Counted from the stretch's first letter, positions 10,231 through 19,934 are shown. The stretch is DNA of 64,000 nt from an uncultured Verrucomicrobiota bacterium (GCA_902580225.1 CACHJU010000004.1:33377-97376), one strand, 5' to 3'. The notes: generated by a model not told the origin, from the sequence alone. Made by a program: numbers and translations.

Positions 10231-11593
10231 GCTTCAATTGTATGCGGTCTCCCCTGTGGTCACTTGGGTATGTCCAGCTAAACACATCCCATGTTTTATC
10301 GAGTGGGATTGCCATAAGTTTATCTATATGAGAGTCCCAGGTTTGGCAGATTAGTTCCTCCCCACTTTCCCTTTTCCTCCTCATGAAAATATTTTGTGCA
10401 ACCTGAAAGCCGTATTTCAAGTTACCTTCAGGTTCCCATTGTCCTTTTAGGACCCATTCAGCCAACTTCCGCCTATGAGGTTCATAAGAAATATGAAAGT
10501 CCTGTTTGGTATAATTATAAGAATTACTTACCATGCCTTCCCAACTACCATACTCCTGGAACTTGCTGAAGTATTCTCCTAACCTATGGGTTTCGGGTAA
10601 ACCAAGTATTTCCATAAAATCACTTGCTCTTCTTTCATGGCATGAAACCTGGCTAGCAGTAGAGTTCTTTACCGAAAAAGTAACTTCTTTTTTCGTGTCC
10701 CTAATATGAACAGAGCAAATTATATCCGTTTTCGCTTTGCCTCCATTAGATAATAACGGAACCGAGTCGGTTGCCACGAGCCTGTCTATTTCACTGCTAT
10801 CAATTTTTAACTGTCTGGTAATAAAAGATGCAATCCTGTCAAATTCAGGTGAACCAGATTGGCCATTTTTCTTAAATTCTGTGAGGAGATCGGGTATGTT
10901 CAGGATACCAGTTAAGAATTTTTCGTACCGGTATCCGATTTTTTCGTAACGGCCTGGATCTTCCGTTGCAACATCTGAGCAAAACTCATCAAAATTAAGT
11001 TCCTCTGCGGATACAGCTTCAAAAGATTCCTGTATGTCCTGTTTCTGAAGTATAATGCCTCTTTCGTATTCAAGGAAAAAGGAATCAAGTTCCTCTACCA
11101 GCAGAATATTCTCAAACGGGCAGTATTGTTCCTTGTTTTTTACTCTGTTTCTAAAGTTAATAAAACTTTGTTCATTCTCACCAATTACAAATAGCGAACT
11201 AACCAAACTGTCAGCGAATTCCGGGCTTTGAAGGACTCCTTCCATATCATAGTAACTTATCTTTCGCCTGTCCTGCCTGAAGGTATTGGAACCAAAAATA
11301 ATAATTGTTTTCTCATCAATCGTATCTACATAAAAATGCGGACAATGTTCGTTTTTGTAGGAATATCCAGTCTTTGCTAAACTACCAACTTCTCCCCAGT
11401 TCCGTATAAGGCTTTGTTTTTTAAGATTATCAAGAATCCAGCTTATTGCCTTTTTGAAGTCCCTGCCAGATTGAGCCTTCGACTTTTCTTGCCTGTCGAG
11501 ATTAAATTCGTTCTGAGTCATCGTAATTGCTTTTGGCCCTCCATGCCCAGGAATGAAATGTTTTCGTTTATATTCATGCAACCACATTATCAA
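10208..11593 (-). CDS. Type II restriction endonuclease, MspI-like C-terminal region with a long N-terminal extension
   Basis: C-terminal half shows YEKFLTGIL..., GGKAKTDIICSVHI...VTFSVKNSTASQVS, and FSWTYPSDHRGDRIQLKL, resembling recalled MspI-family segments; located beside the C5 MTase/Vsr genes. Confidence 0.65.
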   Translation of the reverse strand: MIMWLHEYKRKHFIPGHGGPKAITMTQNEFNLDRQEKSKAQSGRDFKKAISWILDNLKKQSLIRNWGEVGSLAKTGYSYKNEHCPHFYVDTIDEKTIIIFGSNTFRQDRRKISYYDMEGVLQSPEFADSLVSSLFVIGENEQSFINFRNRVKNKEQYCPFENILLVEELDSFFLEYERGIILQKQDIQESFEAVSAEELNFDEFCSDVATEDPGRYEKIGYRYEKFLTGILNIPDLLTEFKKNGQSGSPEFDRIASFITRQLKIDSSEIDRLVATDSVPLLSNGGKAKTDIICSVHIRDTKKEVTFSVKNSTASQVSCHERRASDFMEILGLPETHRLGEYFSKFQEYGSWEGMVSNSYNYTKQDFHISYEPHRRKLAEWVLKGQWEPEGNLKYGFQVAQNIFMRRKRESGEELICQTWDSHIDKLMAIPLDKTWDVFSWTYPSDHRGDRIQLKLNLRFFD

Positions 11594-11634
11594 GGCGGTG
11601 GAATTAAACTAAACTAAATTAAAAGTCAGAATGC

Positions 11635-11648
11635 TTACTTAGTGGTAA
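11635..11648. promoter_or_regulatory. Putative operator TTACT-TAGT-GGTAA (one mismatch)
   Basis: Upstream of the endonuclease start (11593); matches the island palindrome with one substitution. Confidence 0.4.
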
Positions 11649-11677
11649 TTCTTCTCCAAATTACCTTTTCAGCAGTG

Positions 11678-12619
11678 CTACTTTTTAATAGTAGTAGCTT
11701 TCTTGAAAATTTTTTGAATTTCTTTCGCTACGGTTTCGATCTCAGGTTTGTAGTGGAAAGTTTCCTTTTTCCACGCAATTACAAGTTTTCCATGCATATC
11801 TGCCAATTCTTTCACGGCGATATGTTTATAATAATCTAAGGGTAGGTCTTTTGCCAGGAAAGCCGGTAGTATACCGCAAAAGCAATTTGATTTTACGGCC
11901 TGAAGAACTTCGAAGTGTGAGCTGCATTCGAGTTCGTAATTTGGTTTCTTTCCAATTTTATCTGTTGCGTTGTCAACAAACCTTCTCCGCTCTCCAGAGC
12001 CAGAGAGTGAAGCATATGGTTCCTTGCAAATCATCTCCAGTGGAACTTTTCTATATTTAGAAAGATTTTCCCAGGTCAAGGGTGCATATAATTTATACTC
12101 GAGTTTTCCGAGAGAAAGCTTTTTTACATTTTTTCCCAAGCTTTTTTCGGAAACTATAATCAAATCAGCTTCTCCTGCATCCAAAGCATTAGGAAGTTCA
12201 GAGCTTCTCATGTTGCATAGATTAACCCGTATTTCTTTGGTACTTTCTTTAAGATCGGCAAAGTTTGGCAGTATTACACTGGATAAAAATGTCTCTCCGG
12301 CTCCGATTGCAATGCTCGGTTGAATGCCGTCGACCTTATCTAGAAAAGCTTGCATGGAAGTCAGGAAATTCTCGGCAATGGTTGCGAGTTCTTCACCCTC
12401 TGGTGATAGGCCTTTTAACTTTCCGTCTTTTTTTCTCAGGCTTACTTTTTCGAAAAACTCCTCGAGCTCTCCTATTTGTCTACTAATTTTTGCTGCTTCA
12501 GTTGTGTTACCATTTGCTGCCTTAAGTATGTAGCCCGCTTTTTTTACAGAAATAAGGCTTTTCAACCTGGCTAGTGAAAAGTTTTTGCTTGTTAACTTGT
12601 TAACTCCTTTCTCGAACAT
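11678..12619 (-). CDS. LysR-type transcriptional regulator (divergent N-terminal HTH)
   Basis: N-terminal HTH (LKSLISVKKAGYILKAANGNTTEAAKISRQIGELEEFF) and LysR effector-binding domain (PSIAIGAGETFLSSVILPNFADL...LDAGEADLIIVSE). Confidence 0.75.
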   Translation of the reverse strand: MFEKGVNKLTSKNFSLARLKSLISVKKAGYILKAANGNTTEAAKISRQIGELEEFFEKVSLRKKDGKLKGLSPEGEELATIAENFLTSMQAFLDKVDGIQPSIAIGAGETFLSSVILPNFADLKESTKEIRVNLCNMRSSELPNALDAGEADLIIVSEKSLGKNVKKLSLGKLEYKLYAPLTWENLSKYRKVPLEMICKEPYASLSGSGERRRFVDNATDKIGKKPNYELECSSHFEVLQAVKSNCFCGILPAFLAKDLPLDYYKHIAVKELADMHGKLVIAWKKETFHYKPEIETVAKEIQKIFKKATTIKK

Positions 12620-12632
12620 TACTAAACAGTAA
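12619..12632. promoter_or_regulatory. Putative operator TTACT-AAAC-AGTAA at the LysR-like gene start
   Basis: Perfect palindrome abutting the regulator's ATG, in the divergent region before the 12815 operon. Confidence 0.6.
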
Positions 12633-12814
12633 GTAATAGAATTATTTGAGTTGTTGTCAATATAGCTTGGCCTGTTTATTTCTAATACGAAATTATTTGT
12701 TTGTAGGTGAGCAAGTCATTGATGAAAAGATAATAACAAAATTAGATATCCGGAAATTTTTTAGATGTGCTTACAGACAAATTTGAATATAATCCTTTAT
12801 TAAAAATAAGTTAA

Positions 12815-15715
12815 GTGGAACAAACAATAAAAAGAATTGCTGAACTGCAACTTCAGTACAGCCCCAATGCTACTTCGGCAATGAAGGAGAGGGGAGAGCT
12901 TGTAAATAAAACTTTACCCAATGAATTAAAGGAAGTGGTAGATTCTTTCGGTAAAGAATATAAAGATCATAAATTTCAAATAAGTGGGCGTGACGGTGCC
13001 GGTTTACATGCCACTATCCCGTTTGTGGAAATAAGAGTACTAAATGGGTTGAATGTAGACTGTGACTTTTATGTTGCGATTTATTTCTCTAGAGACGGTG
13101 AGAGAATCTATGTGACCTTTGGTGCGGATGCTTTAAAGCACAATTTGCACTTACCCAAAAAGAGAAATGAAAGCCAAGCCATTCTTGGGGGAATGCAAGA
13201 AATTCTCAGTACGCACAAAATACTTTCTAAGGATAAAAAAGACTGGTCTCAAAACTTTAAAAGTAAATTAAATCTAAATATTTATTCTAAAGGCACTAGC
13301 CTTTCTTTGTACGAAGTTTGTACCATTGCTGCCCAGGAGTTTTTCGTTCAGGATCTTGATTTAGAGGATTTTTTGGGATCCATACAGTATGCAATGGAAT
13401 GCATGATGTGTTTGATCTCTCATTCTGAAAAAGAGTCATCAGAGACAACCAAAAAAAGTTTTGAAGACTATTTGCTGAGAAATAATAAAACGGGAAGCGG
13501 GAAGGCTTCTTCATACATTAGAGCACTTTCATTACTTGAGCAGTTGTTAGACCGCCAGCCACAAGGCTTTGAGCATTGCTGTAACATCTGGAAAGTGGAA
13601 TCAGTTTCAAAATTACATGAGCTTTATGAATTTGTTCTAATTCAGGCAAAGCAACCTAAGCAGAGTGGCTGGGTTTTTGACGATATTCCTGAAAGTTATC
13701 TTGAAAAGGGCTTTTGTAGTGCTGCATTAAGAGCTTACATCGAATTCAGGTCTTCTTTTGAAGTTCAGCCCCAGCTTTTCTGCCAGCTTGCCCTGCATTA
13801 TTTACTCGGAGAAAGAGAAAAAAGTTTTTCCGAACATGGCCCTGGAAACGATTTCCATACTTTTTTCACAGGAGAAAATGAAAAGTACAGTTTTGATAAA
13901 TTAATGTGCTTTAAACTGGATGATCCAGGCCAGGCAGATTTCAAAGAAATAACAAAGGATCTTAAGTTTTTATTGGGTGAAGTTTTTCCATACTTGAGTT
14001 CTTTAAACAGATTGGCTCCCCAGGTTGCTTCTTTTTTTAATTCGAGTGCCTTTTCGGTTGGTAATGATTTATCTATTTATGTTTACCCTTACCTGGACTG
14101 TATTAAAGGTCTCCAAAGCTTAGAGGTATCAGAAGATTTCAAATTAGTTCCGTTTCTTTCCAGTCTGATAAATGCTCAGAATGATTTTAATACTGCAGGT
14201 TTCGCTTCTTCTGGGCTAATTAAATTTGTATGTGAAAGTGCACTCAAGGAAGCGGGTCCAGGCAGTACAGTTTATGATCCAGCCTGCGGTATTGGAACTG
14301 TCCTGATTTGTGCATTAGATCAAATTTCTGGAATAAGAGATCTTTATCAAATTTCAGGTTCTGAGATAAACCCCGTATTGGCAAATATAGCTAAAGCCGG
14401 ATTTTTGCTTAAAGCATTTACAATTCGCGACAAATTGGACCCTGTTGTTTTAAACGATTTAATTTTCAGAGTATCACCTAATATCCGCATTGAAGATTCC
14501 CTTAAATCCAACCAGCAAGTTATAAGAGATTTGAGTGAGCATTGGTCGAGTTATAATGAACTTCTTATGTATCCTCCGTACCGCGGCGATCATTTAAATA
14601 AGTATGATTATATTATTACTGAGCCACCTCAAGATGGGGCTGGTTTAAATGAGACTTTTCTCAAATTAGATCATCAACAATTTCTTTTATTCTGTGCATC
14701 CCGAAATATTCAAGCTCAACAGTCGTTGTTGATCCTGTCAGAATCAATCCGTAGGAGTGAAAGAGATGGGCAGCTGAGGGATTTGATGATTAGAAACTTT
14801 CCACCTACTGCTATTTATCATGCACATGCAGAAAAAAAAGTGATTCTTCATTTTGAAGAGTTCCGCCCTGACAAGTTAATATTTGGCGATATTGCTGATA
14901 ATAACAACTCAAATGCGGAGAATGTCCCTCTAGAAATTAGTAATCTAATTACAGCAAGTAAGGACGAAATAGTTTCTGGAAACCGGGAACTTGTATTTTC
15001 GAGAGAGACTAAAACCGAGAATGAATCAACAAAAGTTAGTTTTGAAAAAGCCCGTCAATACTTTGAGTTTCAAATTGATAAATTCAATGATTTATTAAGA
15101 GAGTCCCGTCAAATTCATGACGAAATTGAAAATACGAAACAAGAATATCAACCTAAAAGAAAATTGGCTGAGTATTTATCGGGAGGCCAGGGATGGCTGG
15201 ATGTATCTGGTAGTTCGTTGAAAGGATTGGACATAGGTTTAATGGAAGAAAGCAAATCCGAAAAGGTTGCTGTTATTGAAGTATTCAGTAACCGCACGAA
15301 ACTTAAACTACAGAAAAAAATTGGCCTCATGGAACAACTTAACCGTGAGCATTTAGAGACAACACCTCCATATCAGATCTACTTCGTGCATAATGAGAGA
15401 GAAAAAATCGACCCCAGTTTCTTATACTATTGGATTAGAGCACAATTGAGCTCAAAAATAGAAAAACAGCTCCGCCGTAAAAGTATTGTTGAAGTGCCAG
15501 TAAGAGTAGATTTTTTAATGCATGAAATTTGTAATCAAAAAATCACAATCCCACCTTTTTATTTACAAGGTACAATTGCCAAATTTTTGCGTAAATTATT
15601 TCCTCTTGCTGGAATCAATATGAGTGGTGGATTTGGACTAAAGATGGGTAGTGGAACGAGTTCTTCCCGCACTCCTCATATCGTTGACATGATAAGGTAT
15701 TTATTGTGTCTATAA
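12815..15715 (+). CDS. MrcB-like N-terminal domain / N6-adenine methyltransferase-like / HsdS-like C-terminal fusion
   Basis: MrcB-like N-terminus, SAM motif VYDPACGIGTVLICAL, putative motif IV DYIITEPPQDG in place of NPPF/Y, HsdS-like tail ITIPPFYLQGTIAKFLRKLFPL. GTG start. Confidence 0.75.
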   Translation: MEQTIKRIAELQLQYSPNATSAMKERGELVNKTLPNELKEVVDSFGKEYKDHKFQISGRDGAGLHATIPFVEIRVLNGLNVDCDFYVAIYFSRDGERIYVTFGADALKHNLHLPKKRNESQAILGGMQEILSTHKILSKDKKDWSQNFKSKLNLNIYSKGTSLSLYEVCTIAAQEFFVQDLDLEDFLGSIQYAMECMMCLISHSEKESSETTKKSFEDYLLRNNKTGSGKASSYIRALSLLEQLLDRQPQGFEHCCNIWKVESVSKLHELYEFVLIQAKQPKQSGWVFDDIPESYLEKGFCSAALRAYIEFRSSFEVQPQLFCQLALHYLLGEREKSFSEHGPGNDFHTFFTGENEKYSFDKLMCFKLDDPGQADFKEITKDLKFLLGEVFPYLSSLNRLAPQVASFFNSSAFSVGNDLSIYVYPYLDCIKGLQSLEVSEDFKLVPFLSSLINAQNDFNTAGFASSGLIKFVCESALKEAGPGSTVYDPACGIGTVLICALDQISGIRDLYQISGSEINPVLANIAKAGFLLKAFTIRDKLDPVVLNDLIFRVSPNIRIEDSLKSNQQVIRDLSEHWSSYNELLMYPPYRGDHLNKYDYIITEPPQDGAGLNETFLKLDHQQFLLFCASRNIQAQQSLLILSESIRRSERDGQLRDLMIRNFPPTAIYHAHAEKKVILHFEEFRPDKLIFGDIADNNNSNAENVPLEISNLITASKDEIVSGNRELVFSRETKTENESTKVSFEKARQYFEFQIDKFNDLLRESRQIHDEIENTKQEYQPKRKLAEYLSGGQGWLDVSGSSLKGLDIGLMEESKSEKVAVIEVFSNRTKLKLQKKIGLMEQLNREHLETTPPYQIYFVHNEREKIDPSFLYYWIRAQLSSKIEKQLRRKSIVEVPVRVDFLMHEICNQKITIPPFYLQGTIAKFLRKLFPLAGINMSGGFGLKMGSGTSSSRTPHIVDMIRYLLCL

Positions 15716-15740
15716 GTATAATTTTTAATTTTTTAAATCC

Positions 15741-17639
15741 GTGAGCAAAGATAAAACCGAAAGTATCCAAGCCGAGTTAGAGCGGCTTACACCTAAGCAG
15801 CAAATTCACGCATTAAATTCGCTTCCAAGTAAGTTCGATAAGAACGATTCGTTTCTTCATAGTTTAAAGTTAGGGAAATTTAAAGCTTTTGATGAGCCTC
15901 AACTAGTTGAGTCGCCTTTAATTTCTCTTTTGTATGGTAAAAATAGTGCTGGGAAATCAAGCCTTGTTCAGTCTTTACTCTATCTGAATGAAGCGAGAAA
16001 AGGGAATTTTGATGCACATGATACGGAACTTGGTGGTGATTCTGTAAACCTTGGAGGATTTTATAATTTTATTCACAAGAGGGATGAAAAAGACAAAGTC
16101 CAAATCGATTGTGAGCTAAATATTCCAGAATTTGGCCGTTGTATCTTAAAATTCGATTTTGGAGAAATCGAAATGGCTAGCACCTCACACTTTACTGACA
16201 TACCTAAAGGTGCAACTGATTTAGATCAAGAAATCATAAACCAGTTTTTTGTTTACAAAAAAGATCCAGAAGTGGTTAAAAAGCTTCTTGGATTAAAACC
16301 TGACGAAGAGATCAAAGTTAGTTTTCAAACTGAACAAAGGGCGAGTTTTGAAAAACAGATTAAGTTACTCGATATATCAGTTGTTTTGGGTGAAGTTGAA
16401 ATTATAAGCTTCTCCCAAAGTCACTTTAGTGAATGTTTCAAAATAAATTTTACTGAGGGTCTTGAAAAAATTGGTCTTAACAAAGAAGACTGGGAGCCTT
16501 TTGCAAATTCGCTTCAGGCCAAAACTGCTTTTAATAAACTGGTTCCAGAAAATCTTTTTCATAAAAAAATAATGGAAAACGATGGTCCGTTTGATAAAAA
16601 GCAGGAGGCGGAACACAAAAGCCTTCGAAATTTAATAGTACATGGGAAAGATAAAAATCTGTTGGGTAAACTTGGTGGTTTTCTCAGTAAGATTTCAACG
16701 GAGTTAGGCGCTGTTCTTGATAGCTTCAATTATTTTAGTGGGAACAGGGCAATGCCATCACAAAACATTCTGGATGGTTCGTCTGGTACCAAAAGCTCTG
16801 GTGATGCGGGAGGAGAAAGATGCTGGGCGGATATAAAGAAAGATAAAAAGCTGATGGACAGGGTTAATAAATACCTGGGAGATCTTTTTGATAACAGATA
16901 CCAGCTCGTTCTCATCAAAAGTTTTTCAGCAGAAATAGCCTCCAAGGTTGCAGGTGAAGCCTTGAGCGAGTCATTGGGGTTAAGTGGAGAAAGTAAGGAT
17001 GAAGAAGGTGGCAGAGAGGTGTATGCAGATGATCATATTGTTGAAGATGAGTCCTTCGAGTATGGCTCACCTGTAAATTCACTTGATCCTGAAGATCTTA
17101 AAAGTAAAGTTCTAAACAAATTAAATTCTAATAAGCAAGTCCCAGAGTTCACTTCGTTGAGAATTTGGGATAATGTGCCCGATCTACCGCTCAGGCTACA
17201 AGACTTGGGCCGTGGTGTAGGCCAGGTGATTCCAATCATCGCAGCTAGTTGCGAACCTGGCCGCACAATTATCGTTGAGCAGCCGGAATCTGATTTACAT
17301 CCTAAGCAACAGTCGATTCTTGCTGATATGCTTATCGAAAATGCAGTTAAGTATGGAACAAGGTTTATTATCGAAACCCATAGTGAATTTTTGCTTCTTC
17401 GGCTTTTAAGAAGAATTGGGGAAACGGATGCGGATAAATTATCAGACGAAGATAAAAACTATGCCCTCGATGTTGAACAGTTAGGCGTTTACTATGTACA
17501 CGCTGCCGATCAGGATGAAGGGCGTACTGGTGTAAAGGTGGAAAGAATGGAAATCTCTCCCAAGGGCCGGTTAAGAAATCCATGGCCAAAAGGTTTTTTC
17601 TCGGAAAAGAAAGAAGATATTTTCTGGCATGCAGGCTAA
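15741..17639 (+). CDS. AAA/ABC-type ATPase (DUF3696-like, SMC/RecF-like head)
   Basis: Walker A LLYGKNSAGKSSLVQSLLYL; Walker B region RTIIVEQPESDLHPKQQSILADMLI; ETHSEFLLLRLLRRI. Confidence 0.85.
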   Translation: MSKDKTESIQAELERLTPKQQIHALNSLPSKFDKNDSFLHSLKLGKFKAFDEPQLVESPLISLLYGKNSAGKSSLVQSLLYLNEARKGNFDAHDTELGGDSVNLGGFYNFIHKRDEKDKVQIDCELNIPEFGRCILKFDFGEIEMASTSHFTDIPKGATDLDQEIINQFFVYKKDPEVVKKLLGLKPDEEIKVSFQTEQRASFEKQIKLLDISVVLGEVEIISFSQSHFSECFKINFTEGLEKIGLNKEDWEPFANSLQAKTAFNKLVPENLFHKKIMENDGPFDKKQEAEHKSLRNLIVHGKDKNLLGKLGGFLSKISTELGAVLDSFNYFSGNRAMPSQNILDGSSGTKSSGDAGGERCWADIKKDKKLMDRVNKYLGDLFDNRYQLVLIKSFSAEIASKVAGEALSESLGLSGESKDEEGGREVYADDHIVEDESFEYGSPVNSLDPEDLKSKVLNKLNSNKQVPEFTSLRIWDNVPDLPLRLQDLGRGVGQVIPIIAASCEPGRTIIVEQPESDLHPKQQSILADMLIENAVKYGTRFIIETHSEFLLLRLLRRIGETDADKLSDEDKNYALDVEQLGVYYVHAADQDEGRTGVKVERMEISPKGRLRNPWPKGFFSEKKEDIFWHAG

Positions 17640-18609
17640 AGAGCATCTCTCGATTTTTGGTTTAGATCCTAAGATTTTTATAAATCGAATTGATAGGGAT
17701 GAGGATGATTTCCAGATCAAAACATCTTGGGGTAAATTGGAAGAACGTTTACTTGGGCCTGCTGCAAAAAATCGGACCAGTGAGATTGGTGCTTTGATTT
17801 GGGATGCCATTGATGAAGATGGGAATCGTTTTTCGAGTTTGGTTATGGAAAATTATGAACTGCTTGAAAATGAGCCAAAAGCAATATTTGATGAGCTTAT
17901 GCAATCAGGAAGAATAGTTGATGAGCTGTACAAAGAAGATTCTGAACAGGAAACTTTTGGAATTGTTGCTGAAAGATTAACTTTAAGTGATTTGGAGGAG
18001 ATAGGGGATGATTGCATTTCATCTCTCTTGGAAGAAAGTGAATCTTTAAATGGTTTTATCTCATACACCAGTTTCTTTTCAGTCAGCTACACTAGAGAAG
18101 ATTGGTGGTTGCAGTTTGAGCCTGATTACACTGAGTGTAATCTTGATACTCAGTTAAGCGAATTTCGAAACATACTCCTATATTCAGAAGACATTAGTAT
18201 TTTTGATAGAGAGTGGGAGCCTGACAACAAAACTGGCTACTTATCAGTAAATAAGATCTTTGAGCTAATCCAATGCAACCGACTTGACCCCGTTGTAAGA
18301 ATCCATAGAAAAAACACTGATGATTTTCACAATTGGCTTGGTCCTACAAAAGTAGAAGCATTTTGTGATCGTGCAAAAGCTAAAGTAGGTAATGTGAAAG
18401 TTAAGATCTATTTTTGGCGAAAGCAGTACATCCATTTTAGGGCAATATGTTGCAGTTATGGTGGTTATCATTCAAGTTATGGAGTCCAGGAATTTGATGA
18501 TGCCAGTCAGTTGTACACTCCGATTCCTGCGAAGACATTAACGTCCATTCATCATGCTTTTATACCTGACGATAATAATAAAGCATTTTCAGCAATTATG
18601 GATGTGTAA
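17629..18609 (+). CDS. Uncharacterised protein coupled to the DUF3696-like ATPase
   Basis: 326 aa ORF overlapping the upstream ATPase gene by 11 nt; no recognised domain. Confidence 0.75.
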   Translation: MQAKEHLSIFGLDPKIFINRIDRDEDDFQIKTSWGKLEERLLGPAAKNRTSEIGALIWDAIDEDGNRFSSLVMENYELLENEPKAIFDELMQSGRIVDELYKEDSEQETFGIVAERLTLSDLEEIGDDCISSLLEESESLNGFISYTSFFSVSYTREDWWLQFEPDYTECNLDTQLSEFRNILLYSEDISIFDREWEPDNKTGYLSVNKIFELIQCNRLDPVVRIHRKNTDDFHNWLGPTKVEAFCDRAKAKVGNVKVKIYFWRKQYIHFRAICCSYGGYHSSYGVQEFDDASQLYTPIPAKTLTSIHHAFIPDDNNKAFSAIMDV

Positions 18610-18642
18610 GTATGTGGATTTACATTTTTATATACTAATTTA

Positions 18643-19266
18643 ATGCCTAAAAGTATTTCTACACAACTGAAGTCTTTAAATCTAATTTCAGGCGAAAAAA
18701 CTATAAATGTTTTTGATAACCTGTTTAAAAATATTCTTAAAAAAAAGATCACTTCTAGTTCGGGTTTTATAAATACAAGTTGTAAGCAGTTTAAAGCAAG
18801 CCCTGCATACAACTCTAAAAACTACAGTCTTAATGGTAATGTTTTTGAAGGTCTGCTTGCAGTCCTTTTTTACCGAGTTGGGATTTACCCTCTATTCCGT
18901 CAGGCGAAAATGGCTTTTATTCCAAATATCGAATTCGATTTTGTGGCATATTCAAAAGAGATAGGGCCAATAGTACTTTCGGCCAAAACTTCCCTGCGGG
19001 AAAGGTATAAGCAGGCAGACCTGGAAGGGATAATGATGAGGCAGGTTCACCGTCGTGCGAAGTCTTATCTTCTGACCTTGGATGAAGATGAGGCAATGAA
19101 TGTTAATTCTAAGATTAAGGAGGGGAAGGTGCTTGGCATTGACCGTGTGTATGTTGCCTCTGAGCCAGAGTTTGATGATCTTGTTGAGGAGTTGAAAAGC
19201 TGGACTCTTATAGAGCCTCAAGCCGAGCCTGTAGTCGAAAGTAGCAGGATTATCAGGCCTTCCTGA
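18643..19266 (+). CDS. PD-(D/E)XK restriction endonuclease-like protein
   Basis: NIEFDFVAYSKEIGPIVLSAKTSLRERYKQADLEGIMMRQVHRRAKSYLLTL has a D-X(n)-SXK core plus a type II REase-like downstream helix. Confidence 0.65.
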   Translation: MPKSISTQLKSLNLISGEKTINVFDNLFKNILKKKITSSSGFINTSCKQFKASPAYNSKNYSLNGNVFEGLLAVLFYRVGIYPLFRQAKMAFIPNIEFDFVAYSKEIGPIVLSAKTSLRERYKQADLEGIMMRQVHRRAKSYLLTLDEDEAMNVNSKIKEGKVLGIDRVYVASEPEFDDLVEELKSWTLIEPQAEPVVESSRIIRPS

Positions 19267-19368
19267 GCCTGTTGCATTGAGTGCTTGCCTCTCTGGAGCG
19301 AGCTTATTTTTGCGAACAAGCAGTTTTGAGGTGCGTAGTTTTTATGCAAAAAATAAGGACCCCATAAA

Positions 19369-19382
19369 TTACTATTAAGTAA
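19369..19382. promoter_or_regulatory. Putative operator TTACT-ATTA-AGTAA
   Basis: Perfect palindrome 60 bp upstream of the 19443 gene that leads into the retron locus. Confidence 0.55.
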
Positions 19383-19442
19383 GTGTAAATATTTTTTTAT
19401 ACTTTGCTGGTAATTTAAATTAGTGATCTTCTCTTTTTCGTA

Positions 19443-19934
19443 ATGAAGTTTAACCAGCGTATAAATTCGAATTCCCAGCCACTCCAAAAGAATGATCTTT
19501 TGATTGTTGATTTTGCGAAGATGTTATTCGGGCCATTGTCCGAGGGTTATGTGATAGCAGGATATGGTATACATACACACAACAAGTTTCTGTTAATGAG
19601 TGGGCGTGGGAGTGTGTATGAGGATGCATTTGAGCCATGCAGGGAAACATTCTGCGAATGGATGAGTTCTGAAAAAGAGCAGTTCCCTGATCAGGAATTT
19701 GAACAGGCAAAGATCCCAGTTGAGCAAGGAAAAGAGGCAGATGGGGTTACAGATTTGGACCAGGCAGTGGAGAGGTTTTCTCTGGCATCGGATGCGTTTC
19801 TCATGTTCGGATATTTTGGAAATCATAAGGTTTTTAAATCGTATGCATCTGATCCGTTAAAGGCGGATGCGGTAATGTATTTGCAGATGGTTGCCATGAA
19901 GTTATGGGGCAAGGAAAAGAAGGCACAGCAATGA
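19443..19934 (+). CDS. Hypothetical protein upstream of the retron locus
   Basis: 163 aa ORF with clean codon structure; no family recognised. Confidence 0.65.
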   Translation: MKFNQRINSNSQPLQKNDLLIVDFAKMLFGPLSEGYVIAGYGIHTHNKFLLMSGRGSVYEDAFEPCRETFCEWMSSEKEQFPDQEFEQAKIPVEQGKEADGVTDLDQAVERFSLASDAFLMFGYFGNHKVFKSYASDPLKADAVMYLQMVAMKLWGKEKKAQQ

